This document shows positions 8,576 to 17,615 of a DNA stretch of 18,739 bases, piece by piece (within the stretch, counting starts at the first letter, position 1; the number at the start of each line of letters is the position of its first letter). The DNA is taken from NCBI GenBank assembly GCA_003550305.1, contig QKYT01000336.1, forward strand, positions 14,678-33,416, written 5' to 3'. The position numbers and the translations under genes are program-made. Origin of the DNA: Glomus cerebriforme. Taxonomy: Eukaryota; Glomeromycota; Glomeromycetes; Glomerales; Glomeraceae. Under the pieces are notes generated by a model that was given only the letters and a program-made list of their open reading frames with translations, was not told the DNA's origin and ran no database searches.

Positions 8576-9251
8576 TTATATATTTAATTAATAATATTTT
8601 TGATACATTATTAAATAAGAATATTAATCTAAAGTAATATATAAACTTTAAAATTTTTTAATACTTACTTAATCCAGAGCAATGCTTGGACCTATGGGTT
8701 AGTAAATTTACTGTACTTCATGTGGCAATTTTTGACTAATAGTAAAATTCAGTGATGCAACCATATTGTAGGTATGATAAAAAACAAAACCCAATCTAAT
8801 ATGCATGAAATATCCAAAAATTACATTTTATTATCCTTATATATTGTATATTTATGGCAAAAAAGGTGTTAATATTGAGCAGACATAACTAAAAATGTAT
8901 TGATTTAATGAAAAATATTTTGGATTCGAATTCAGATATAGAAAGCAACTGAACTTACTAAAAGAATAAGATCCAAAGAAGCAAAAGAATTATAGAAAAG
9001 CAAAACATTTATTTCTTATTAACTCTTATCCATATTTATCTTATTCATTTTTAAAACAAATTTGTTTTTTTTATTGTTTTTCCATTATAATATATATATC
9101 TCTCAATTATCTAAATCATATACAAATGCCTTTCAAAATAAATTTAAACTAAATTTTAAAACTTATCAATAGATTCTTAATAATTAAAATATATCCCAAT
9201 AGCTTTATATCTATAGTATGATGAATTTGCTTTAATAAGTTTATCAAAACT
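8576..9251. other. AT-rich intergenic region downstream of F-box paralogue 1
   Basis: No coding frame, RNA gene or repeat could be supported here. It includes the 3' flank of the F-box gene, where A/T runs could serve as polyadenylation signals, but no specific site can be chosen. Confidence 0.5.
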
Positions 9252-10949
9252 TTAGAAAATAGATTTGACAAAACTACTCATAAAAGATTCTGAAACTTTA
9301 TCAACTGTAAATAAATTTCTTGCTTCTTCCAATAATTTTGGTGAAAGTTGGGAATAAAACATATTAATTTCATTGTTTAAATATTTAAATTTCATTAAAG
9401 AATTTCTCTGTCTGGCATATTTCATGATAATTTTTAGAATATCATCATCAATACATTCATATATATTAATTTCCTTAAGATTACATTGTATATTCTGTAA
9501 TAAAACTTCCAATCTTTCTGTTATTACGATTGAATTAATTTCCAAGATTTGTAAAGAAGGAGCAAATGAGCGACCCAATTCTGCAATCTTATCATAATTA
9601 AAGAAATTGTCAAAGCTCAATTTTAAATGAATAAGATTTTGTAAACTATTCAAATGTTCAATTATACTTTGAATTTCTCTTTCATTAAGTATTTTGATAA
9701 AAAGATGAGTAAGGTTTGTACAAAATGATTTAATTGAAGAAGTGATATCATAATTAAATGCATAATATGAATAATAAGTTAAAGATTTACAACAAAAGAG
9801 AGTTTTGAGATTATTATTTGACATTAAAATAATTCTCTCAACAAGTTTAAAAATGAAAGGATTACATATCATAACATAAAGATTTTTAAGATGATTTAAA
9901 TTTGATGTAATTTGTTTGTTCGATATTGAATTATCTGTATTTATATTAAAATAAAAACTATGTAGCTCAACAGTTTCAAGATTTGGACAAGAATCCAAGA
10001 TATTAATAATAATTGAACAATCGAATATTTCATGTAATTTTAAATAAGTTAATGAATGTGAATGTTTTCTAAATAATTTGACGAAATTTTTATTCTTCCA
10101 AAAGCAAGAAGTTTCAAATGATTTCAAATTATTTAATGAAAGAATGAATAATCCCAAAATTTTTAATATTTCAAAATATTTTTCATGGAGTAAAATTAAT
10201 TTATTTGAGCGTTTTTCACTTACATATAATGATTTGAGTGAGAGTCGAATATGTTGAATATCTTTGTTATGCTCAAGAATGGTATCAGTAAGTGTTTTTG
10301 CATTTCTTTTAATAAAATTCATAAATTCTACTCTTTTCATATCATGTGCAAAATTAAATCCAAAAGAAAATCTGGTTACATTTAAAAAAACTTGTTTAAG
10401 AACTTCATCATTAATTAAACTTAAATCCATGTGATTTCTTTCAAGACTTATTTGAATACCATTAAAATTCACATTTATATATTTAAAATTGCTTTGTTCA
10501 TTGAAAAGTAACTTTTTCATAAAAGGATTAAGAGTACGAACAATACTATTAATTCTATTTTCTGTAGGTAAAGTTGTAAATTGTTGACGAATAAAAGATT
10601 TCATTGATGTTTGTATATCATATAATACAAACTCTTTAAGAAAATTTGGGTAATTAATAAAGGGTTTTGGAAAATCTGAAACAGGCTTATGAATAAAAGT
10701 TGAAATTTGTTCTTTTTCTTGATCATCAAGACAAGAAAAATATGTTTGAAAAATTTTACTTTTTTTATGCTCATCTTTAACGTATTTAAATGGATTACTC
10801 CAAAGTATCCGAATAGCAACTTGACAAAAAGTTTGATTTACAATGATACATGAATATAAAGTTTTCACATCATCAACAATATATTGAATAATTTCATATA
10901 TACAATCAACTGGTAATTTTACTGAAATATTTTCTTGTTCTTCCGACAT
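9252..10949 (-). CDS. F-box protein with C-terminal leucine-rich repeats (paralogue 1)
   Basis: An intact 565-residue frame with no intron. The N-terminal F-box lies at about residues 11-54: LPVDCIYEIIQYI, then the SCIIVNQTFCQVAIRILW segment that would bind Skp1. A conserved middle region follows (FSCLDDQEKEQI about 71-82; FPKPFINY 93-100). From about residue 270 to 530 there are irregular leucine-rich repeats, such as SLTYLKLHEI, NLETVELHSF, NLIHLKLSF and SLQILEINSI. Proteins of this plan act as substrate receptors of SCF (Skp1-cullin-F-box) ubiquitin ligases; the substrate is unknown. The start MSEEQENISV aligns with MSEYNKNISV in the second copy, which supports it. The gene is a close relative of the one at 14024-15676, same strand, with about 3.1 kb between them. 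Such families are strongly expanded in Glomeromycotina. Expression cannot be judged from sequence. Confidence 0.9.
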   Translation of the reverse strand: MSEEQENISVKLPVDCIYEIIQYIVDDVKTLYSCIIVNQTFCQVAIRILWSNPFKYVKDEHKKSKIFQTYFSCLDDQEKEQISTFIHKPVSDFPKPFINYPNFLKEFVLYDIQTSMKSFIRQQFTTLPTENRINSIVRTLNPFMKKLLFNEQSNFKYINVNFNGIQISLERNHMDLSLINDEVLKQVFLNVTRFSFGFNFAHDMKRVEFMNFIKRNAKTLTDTILEHNKDIQHIRLSLKSLYVSEKRSNKLILLHEKYFEILKILGLFILSLNNLKSFETSCFWKNKNFVKLFRKHSHSLTYLKLHEIFDCSIIINILDSCPNLETVELHSFYFNINTDNSISNKQITSNLNHLKNLYVMICNPFIFKLVERIILMSNNNLKTLFCCKSLTYYSYYAFNYDITSSIKSFCTNLTHLFIKILNEREIQSIIEHLNSLQNLIHLKLSFDNFFNYDKIAELGRSFAPSLQILEINSIVITERLEVLLQNIQCNLKEINIYECIDDDILKIIMKYARQRNSLMKFKYLNNEINMFYSQLSPKLLEEARNLFTVDKVSESFMSSFVKSIF

Positions 10950-11610
10950 TTATAAAATTAATAAAGGAAAAAGAAAGTTTTTTTTTTTATATTTTTGTAC
11001 CACAAGAATTATTTATAACACAATTGATCAGCCACAAACATTTCAGTTGTGTAATATTACATATATGATGTAAAAATCAACGAAGAAATAACAATTATAA
11101 ATAACTCCAAATCTATTAAATTAGTTTAAATAAACTTGTAACTTAAAGATTTTAAAACAGAAATGATCCAAATTATTTAAAGTGTTTTATAGTTAAATTT
11201 TTTAATTTTTTCACAAAGTACTGTATAGTTCACTGACGATCAATTTAATTACTATTTAATTGTATTTGTAATCAATTATATTAATATTACGTGGCAAAAT
11301 ACTAACCAATCATGCATTTATTGCATTATTTAGAAGTTTCTGGAAAAAATTATTGTTACGTATAAATCTTTATCTATAAAAAAATTTATTGAAAAAATTC
11401 ATCATTTTTATGTTCAATTTTCTGAAATTTTTTTTTAGGGTTAAATAAATATTTACAAGATTTACTATTCAAATTTAACGTCAAATTGTCTCTGTTATTT
11501 TATTGGAGTTTAATATAAATATTATTTATATACAGTAAATAATAAAATTATAATAACTCCACGATTATAAAGAAATAAAATAGCAATATCGCACATAATT
11601 TCATAATTTC
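10950..11610. other. Upstream region of F-box paralogue 1
   Basis: AT-rich DNA. Just upstream of the ATG lies AAAGGAAAAAGAAAG-type sequence (read on the plus strand) and a run of T at about 10979-10989. The same kind of AGGAAAAGGAAG stretch precedes the second F-box gene, so part of the promoter/5' UTR was probably duplicated with the gene. No TATA box or transcription start can be fixed. Confidence 0.4.
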
Positions 11611-11628
11611 CAAATGACCTTTCATTTG
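11611..11628. repeat. Small palindrome CAAATGA-CCTT-TCATTTG
   Basis: A perfect 7-bp stem with a 4-base loop in non-coding AT-rich DNA. It has no T run on the expected side and no adjacent gene end, so it is reported as a structure only. Confidence 0.45.
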
Positions 11629-11944
11629 AATGTAAATTAGCTAGTACTATACGGTTCTGGCCTGCATTATGTTTTGAAATAAAAAAAATAAATCTTAAAG
11701 ATGAATGTTAAAAGAAGCATTAATTATAGTTTAATTAAATGTCTCTAATCTATCCTATCTTAAAATAAATTAATTTTATTAGCAATCTATAATATTCTCC
11801 ATTTGTATCATTGTGTTGTATTTTTTTTTTTAATTTTTTCTTCTTGTATGCGTTCGTTCATTATCTTTTCTAATGTATTAATCTTGTTTGTTTTCTTTTT
11901 GTTGTTTTATTATAATTTACACCATTATCTCTTCCTATTTTTAA

Positions 11945-12309
11945 CTTATCTCATCTTTGTTCCAAATTAGTTTTCGTATGTTTCAATTAACATGATAGAA
12001 CTTTAATTATTTTCCCATTTTTATTTCTTGGTTGGGTATACTGCTCCTTTTTTTCAGTTTGGATATTTTTTGTATTCAGTTATTGTATTCATTATTTTCT
12101 CAATAATTCTCACTTTATACACTTCATAAGTGATCTCCGATATTCCTAGCAATTCCTCAACTTGCTTTTTCCATTTTTCTACGCATTTCTGTTTTTAGCT
12201 TTCTTGTCATTCCTTCTCATTGAAATTTTCATTCACAATGATTTCTTTAGCCTCATCAATTCTTTATTCACTAATTTTAGTTGTTGAATTCTTCTTATTG
12301 CAAGATTTT
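11945..12309 (-). pseudogene. Decayed protein-coding fragment, family unknown
   Basis: Read on the minus strand, one frame gives a coherent charged sequence starting at about 12309 (KSCNKKNSTTKISE). It passes through VEKWKKQVEELLGIS and TYEVYKVRIIEKIMNTI to MLIETYEN and GTKMR at about 11945. It is broken by TAA/TGA codons at sites where Gln, Arg or Trp codons are one transition away. The Trp/Lys/Glu-rich composition is unlike the poly-AT spacer, and the plus strand is correspondingly pyrimidine-rich from 11815 to 12310. It is probably a transposon or domesticated-gene relic; I do not recognise the family. The plus-strand frame at 12355-12645 is not its continuation. Confidence 0.4.
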
Positions 12310-13129
12310 GTATAATTGTATTGTCCTTAGATTCTTTTTATATTTACTGTTTAAATGTTTAAAAAGTCTAATATGATCACTGCACTTCTTTTTTTTTTTT
12401 GCTTTATATATTTTGTTTCACCATTTTCTGTTAATAAAATTATTTATTCTTTGATTTTTCCTCATTATACTAAAGAATTATTTGTATGTTATATTGTTTA
12501 CAGTTTCATTGTTAGTAAATTGGAAAATTGGAATAGATTTTTACGTTCAAAGTTAACTTTGTTAATGAACTATGTTTATAATCATTACTTTATTATTCAT
12601 TTACATTTTATAATTATTAATTACTCCTTTCCAAAAGTATTTTAATAAATTATATGATTTTATCAAGAGAAAAATCGGCTGGAACGCCTTGATGGTTTGA
12701 GGTTCAGAAATTTCGTTAGAAAATTACTATATTCACATTAATCCATACCATAAATTAATACACCAAATAGGTAAAACGAATAAATAGATTGAAAAAACGA
12801 ATAGATAAATAATGAGGTTAACAGTTAAAAGAAAAATAAATAGTTTAAAAAAGGATAAATAAATATTGACAGAATAAGTAAAATAAAAGGTTACTTTTTA
12901 GAAAACTTGACGTTTACCAGGTAATGAATGCATTTTAGGTATAATTTAAGTTATATTTTCTTAAATTTTGCAATAAGTTGAAAAATATCCTTCAAAAATA
13001 TACAACTTTCAAATATGTAATCTTTATATAAGTTTGTGCTAGTTTATTTAACGTGTAATAAAATTTTTAAATTAGTGGTTATATATACTTTTACATAAAA
13101 ATATTAAAAAAATTTTGATACATACGTTA
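12310..13129. other. AT-rich spacer, no supported gene
   Basis: It contains an open plus-strand frame (12355-12645, 96 codons) rich in Phe, Ile and Tyr. This is what AT-rich DNA produces by chance, and it has no clear membrane-protein family pattern. From 12770 to 12890 there are irregular AATAAATAG-type low-complexity repeats. Confidence 0.45.
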
Positions 13130-13140
13130 ATAATCCATAC

Positions 13141-13250
13141 TCCGATATTCATATACGATTGCTGCTGAAGAAGAAGTTAAAGATGCAAAAAGTATAGAAT
13201 ATAGTTATGTCACACATTCTTTAATTAAATGGCTTGGTAAAACCTTATAG
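13141..13250 (+). pseudogene. Short coding-like scrap
   Basis: One frame reads RYSYTIAAEEEVKDAKSI, then EYSYVTHSLIKWLGKTL before TAG. Two TAA codons lie just upstream at about 13127-13132. The composition is protein-like but it is only about 36 codons long and has no start codon. It may be an exon remnant. Confidence 0.2.
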
Positions 13251-13296
13251 CATTTTAAATTAAATAGTTACATACCAATAAAATTTGTTCAATTAT

Positions 13297-13497
13297 TTTC
13301 TTATTTTCTTTTTGTACTTAAGAAGTGTTTTAAGATCAAAAATAGATTTGGATGTTATTATTCTCAGTTGATTAGGCTTCACAGGTACTTCTTTTTTCTC
13401 TGTTTCACTAACCTTAGATGACGAACTTGGAAAAAATAATATTAATAAATTCTTGAAAACTTTTTTGATGTTCCCTTTTGCTAAATTTGTAAGTTAC
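13297..13497 (-). other. Possible terminal exon or gene fragment, Ser/Lys-rich
   Basis: A minus-strand frame of about 65 codons runs from about 13497 to a TAA near 13297. It includes LAKGNIKKVFKNL, FFPSSSSKVSETEKKEVP and SKSIFDLKTLLKYKKKIRK. It has no start codon, but AAATTTAG precedes it on the minus strand and could be a splice acceptor. The charged, serine-containing composition suggests real coding origin. No upstream exon was found and no domain recognised. Confidence 0.28.
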
Positions 13498-13499
13498 CA

Positions 13500-14023
13500 A
13501 AATAGAAAGTGGTAAATTGTATTTACTTTTGGATTTACTTATTCATATAATACCATCGTTATAAATTATAACCAGTTCAATTTATTAAATTAAAATATAC
13601 CTTAAAAAATGACCTTGAAAATAATATAAAGCTATTCCAAAGTTAAATAAATTTTGGTGATACAGACTAATTAATCAAAACTATATTTCTTTATATTGCT
13701 CTTTTGATATTTCAAAAATTGTTTATTGATATTTAGAGCATAATGAAATTAATAATAAGTATTAACAGGAAGTAATGAATTTATTGACAATTTGTAGATC
13801 ATACAATTACAAATTCAAAAATATATAATTAATTATGAGAGATAATTAATAAAAAAAAATAAAATAAAATAACAAATCATGAAAAAATACTAAAAGTACT
13901 AACAATATATGAACAAAAAATTATAAAAAGATCCTAAAATATATGCAAAAAAAGTTTAATAATGATTATGATTTAGTAAATAAATTGAATTTTTTAATAC
14001 ATACTGATAAATCCATCAAAATT
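13500..14023. other. AT-rich intergenic region downstream of F-box paralogue 2
   Basis: No coding frame was found. The sequence just after the stop of F-box paralogue 2 (ATCAAAATTTTAG, plus strand) resembles that after paralogue 1 (ATCAAAACTTTAG), so the duplicated block reaches at least the 3' end of the coding region. Confidence 0.45.
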
Positions 14024-15676
14024 TTAGAAACCTGATTCAATAAAGCTTATTTTAAAAGGTCTTGGATTATCATCTACTGTAAATAAACTCTTTGCTGCTT
14101 CTAATAACTTTTCTGAAATTTTGTTATAATTGTGATTCTGTGATTTTGTATATCTGAAAGTTATTAAGGAATTTTTTTGTTTAGCATAATCCATAATGAT
14201 TTGTAAAATAGTATCATTAATATGCATCTCTATGCCAATTTCTTTGAGATAACATGGCATTTCCTGAAACAAAACTGTTAATCTTGCTATTATTATTTGT
14301 GATTCAATATCTATAATTTCCAAAATTTGTAAAGAAGGAGGAAATGAAAGTGCCAATTCTCTGATTTGACCAATTTTAAGATAATTATTCCAGCCTAATT
14401 TTAAGAAAACAAGATGTTTTAACTTTTTCAAAAATGAAATATTAAATGAAAATTCTTTTTTAGTCATTCTAATAAAAAGATGGGTTATATTTTTGCATGA
14501 TAATAATATATTAGATCGTGAATAATTATCAGAAATTATGTTATCATAAAAAAGGGTTCTAAGATTATTATTATTTGCCATTAATACAATTCTTTGAAAA
14601 AGTATGAGAACTGGAATACAAGGTACAGTCATGTAGAGATTCTTTAGATGATCCAAATTCGATGTAATATGTTTATAACATATTGAATTATCTATATTTG
14701 TATTATTATGAAAGCTAAGAAGTTCAATTGTTTTCAGATTTGAACAATGTTCTAAGATGTTTAAAACAGTTAAAAGGTCAGATATTTCATGTAATCTTAA
14801 ATAAGTTAAGGAGTGTGAATTTTTTCTAAGTAAATTGTTTAAATCTTCATTGCATAATGAATAAGGTATTTCCAGTGATTTCAAATTATTTAAATTATTT
14901 AATGAACAAATGAAATATTTCAAAGTTTCTAATAAGTTATCATATTCTGTTTCAAGTTTTTTCAACCTTGGTTTTTCTATCATAAATGATAATCGAATGT
15001 GTTGAATATCCTTGTTATACTCAGAAATGATATCAATAAATGTTGATAAATTCTTTTGAATAAATTTTAAAATTTCCATCTTTTTTATACTACTTTTAAT
15101 ACTAAATTCAAAAGATAATTTGATGATATTTGAAAAAACTATATTATTATTAAATAAACTCCAATCCATCTGATTTTTTTCATCATTCAAATCAACTTTC
15201 ATATATTTAAAATTACTTTGATCTTTGAAAAATAACTTTTCTAGAAAAGGATTGAGAATATAGATAATATTATTAATTCGATTCTCTGTAGTTGAAACTG
15301 TATAATGTTGAAGAAAAGATCTTATTGATGATTGTATATTATATGTTCCAAACACTTGAAGAAATCTTGGGTAGTTAATGAAAGGTTTCGGAAAGTCTGA
15401 AACGGGTTTGTGAATGAATGTCATAATCTGTTTTTTTTCCTGATCATCAAGACAAGAAAAATATGTTCGAAAAATAAGCCATTTCTTTTTCTTATCTTCA
15501 TCTTCGATATATTTAAAAGGATTACTCCAAAGTATTTGTATAGAAACTTGACAAAAAGTTTTGTTTACTGTAATACATGAGTGTAAAGTTTTCAAATCAT
15601 AAATGATATATTGAATAATTTCATATATGCAGTCAGCAGGTAAATTTACTGAAATATTTTTGTTATATTCAGACAT
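14024..15676 (-). CDS. F-box protein with C-terminal leucine-rich repeats (paralogue 2)
   Basis: A frame open from 15751, but the start is placed at the second Met (15676). There MSEYNKNISVNLP lines up with MSEEQENISVKLP of paralogue 1, and the 25 residues upstream (MCNIIFIINKEYIL...) have no counterpart. This gives 550 residues without introns. The F-box (LPADCIYEIIQYII, then SCITVNKTFCQVSIQILW) occupies about residues 12-54. The motif DDQEKKQIMTFIHKPVSDFP is almost identical to the other copy. Leucine-rich segments follow, such as SLTYLRLHEISD, HLKNLYM, LVFLKLGW and SLQILEIID. The N-terminal third is far more conserved than the repeat region, as expected if the repeats choose the substrate and the F-box keeps Skp1 binding. 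Role inferred: substrate adaptor of an SCF ubiquitin ligase in cytosol or nucleus. It is intact, with no stop or frameshift. Confidence 0.9.
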   Translation of the reverse strand: MSEYNKNISVNLPADCIYEIIQYIIYDLKTLHSCITVNKTFCQVSIQILWSNPFKYIEDEDKKKKWLIFRTYFSCLDDQEKKQIMTFIHKPVSDFPKPFINYPRFLQVFGTYNIQSSIRSFLQHYTVSTTENRINNIIYILNPFLEKLFFKDQSNFKYMKVDLNDEKNQMDWSLFNNNIVFSNIIKLSFEFSIKSSIKKMEILKFIQKNLSTFIDIISEYNKDIQHIRLSFMIEKPRLKKLETEYDNLLETLKYFICSLNNLNNLKSLEIPYSLCNEDLNNLLRKNSHSLTYLRLHEISDLLTVLNILEHCSNLKTIELLSFHNNTNIDNSICYKHITSNLDHLKNLYMTVPCIPVLILFQRIVLMANNNNLRTLFYDNIISDNYSRSNILLSCKNITHLFIRMTKKEFSFNISFLKKLKHLVFLKLGWNNYLKIGQIRELALSFPPSLQILEIIDIESQIIIARLTVLFQEMPCYLKEIGIEMHINDTILQIIMDYAKQKNSLITFRYTKSQNHNYNKISEKLLEAAKSLFTVDDNPRPFKISFIESGF

Positions 15677-16150
15677 ATTTTGAAAGGAAAAGGAAGATAA
15701 ATTTTTTCTTAAAATATACTCCTTATTTATAATGAATATAATGTTACACAAAAATATACGACAATCAGATCAATTGTTACGATTCCATAGTCAAGTGTTA
15801 TTAATCATTAATTATTAGTTAAACTGACTAATTATTGTAGTATCATGCCTTCATTTCATTACAATAATTATCATCTTAATAGTATAAAAAATCACTTTTA
15901 TCAGTTTATATTGTTTGAAATTATTACTTTTTCATCCTAATCTAACATATCAGTTCGTATACTTTCTTACGCCAATTATTTCATTTCATCCTAAACTACA
16001 TTATTATTCGCTCAATCTTTCTCAGCCAAAACTAAAATTGCAACAATCTTACAATCTTCAAGTTTGGTCCACTTTAGTTGGATTAGCTTACCTATCATTT
16101 CTCATTTCAGCTTTGGTCTTTTATGTTTAAACCATTTGAGAAGAGCCCTA
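15677..16150. other. Upstream region of F-box paralogue 2; no gene supported
   Basis: It contains AAAGGAAAAGGAAG just upstream of the chosen start, matching the upstream sequence of paralogue 1. Plus-strand open frames at 15915-16130 and 16064-16285 overlap each other, have no domain, and are probably chance or out-of-frame readings of the relic that follows. Confidence 0.4.
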
Positions 16151-16161
16151 ACTATAAGACC

Positions 16162-16640
16162 ATATAAAAGGAATAAGCACGCTCTCAAAGCATATGTGAA
16201 GCAACGAACTACGATCAAGAGTGTCTCTATGACTCTATCACTAGTAGCATTATCAGGAAATATTTTACAGAAGAAACATTGGTAACTGCTTCAATCAGTT
16301 ATTACAGCTAAATCAAATTGTCAATAAAAATCTTTTTCTAAATTCATCTCTATTCCTTTATGCCAATCAAAGGATTTTACCTAATAGTCCAATAATTAAC
16401 ATTGATAAAGATACAAAGTTTTAATGGAAACAAAGTGATGAAGGGAAATTCATAATGAACACTCCTTCTAATGAGAATGAAAATGAAAAGATTGTGAAAA
16501 GACAACATTTACTTTTAAATCATTATCAAAAACAAATGGAGTAATATTTGGTTAATCCATTCAATAGCGAGTGCACTTAAAGATGGAGAACGAGTCATTA
16601 AAGAACATGTCTAGCTTCGAATATGTATACGAATCCATTA
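16162..16640 (+). pseudogene. Decayed coding region, function unknown
   Basis: Two frames joined by a shift near 16290 give protein-like sequence. First comes SICEATNYDQECLYDSITSS and IIRKYFTEETLVTASIS. Then LLQLNQIVNKNLFLNSSLF, ANQRILPNSPIINIDKDTKF, WKQSDEGKFIMNTPSNENEN and KRQHLLLNHYQKQ follow. Stops interrupt it at about 16422 (TAA) and 16541 (TAA), both one transition from Gln. A relic of a transposon or a dead gene is likely; I do not recognise the family. It lies between the second F-box gene and the wax-synthase-like gene. Confidence 0.4.
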
Positions 16641-17615
16641 CTGTTTAAAAAAAAAAAAAAGATTAATAGTTTAGGTTCACATGGGCTAATTTCATTTTTA
16701 ATGTTATAATTCTATAATAATTTTAGATTCGGGAATTCTACTTTTGGCAAAAAATATCTAAAAAATGATTGAACGTGTCATAAAGTCATTTTTTTAATAG
16801 TCAATTTAAATTTTTAACTAGAGTATAGATAATTAATTGTCTTTTTCCTATAATCAACAGCATGCTTAGCATGCTTTTATTTTTTATGTACTATAAATAT
16901 ATTACTTACTTTCAATTTAATATATTTTATTATGCCGGTTTTAAAGAAAATAAATGGAATTTGATGATCAATATACAGTAAATAACGGATACTATAAGTC
17001 AAGTTTGGAACATTACAAGATCAAATGGAATACTACATTTTTATCTGAAAATGTATTAAATTGATTCGATGTTAAATTTTCTATTATAAAATGTTTAATA
17101 TTGTTTAAAGTTTTACCATTACATAATGAAACAAAAATAAAAATGCAAGTTATTTAATTTTTCGTGATGAGAATTAGTTAAAAAATAGTTTGAAAAGGTT
17201 TGAGAAGAGAAAAGGATGAAGATTGAAAAAATGTTACGAGGGTAATGTTTAAATAGGGTTTAGAAAAGTTTGTGAAAGTTTGTGGCATTTAATCTATCAA
17301 TTTTAAGCAGAGTGAAATTTGTTTCCCGATTAAATTATTACAGGTTAGATCATAGAAAAAATAATAAAATTTAAACAAAAGCTTTGCCATTATTTTTTAT
17401 TATAATTTAAATAGTATCAAATAAAATCTTAATAGAATTTTATCACTATGATTTTATGAAGTACTATTTATCGAATAAAAATTTCATTTAAAACTAAAAA
17501 AATCAATGCATTGTAAAGCATGATCAGGTTTTCTAGAATTTAAAATTAAAAAAACCCCCAATTTTCCCTCCTTTCATTTCAACTCATCAAATTAATCCTT
17601 TACATGTTCAAACCC
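16641..17615. other. AT-rich intergenic region; contains a 17-bp palindrome and a purine-rich tract
   Basis: No coding frame was found. 17190-17285 is purine-rich with repeated words (GTTTGAAAAGGTTTGAGAAG; TTTAGAAAAGTTTGTGAAAG). On the minus strand this reads as a pyrimidine-rich stretch behind TATTTAAA, which could resemble a fungal core promoter, but no reading frame lies in front of it. Confidence 0.4.
16859..16875. repeat. Perfect palindrome AGCATGCT-T-AGCATGCT
   Basis: Two copies of the self-complementary octamer AGCATGCT separated by one T, followed by a T-rich stretch. It can form an 8-bp hairpin only with a one-base loop, so as DNA a cruciform or a dimeric protein-binding site is more plausible than an RNA terminator. 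Neither flanking gene ends here. Confidence 0.6.

Noticed and set aside
12355..12645. 96-codon Phe/Ile/Tyr-rich plus-strand ORF resembling a membrane protein
   Set aside because: The composition is what AT-rich DNA gives by chance, it has no family pattern, and its neighbours are non-coding.
12670..12715. tRNA-like fragment (GGAACGCC...GGTTCAGAAA)
   Set aside because: Only a weak B-box resemblance. No cloverleaf or acceptor stem can be drawn.
16025..16038. Third copy of CCAAAACTAAAA matching the LINE target-site duplication
   Set aside because: It has no element boundary or A-rich tail next to it. The match is short and A-rich, so chance is likely.
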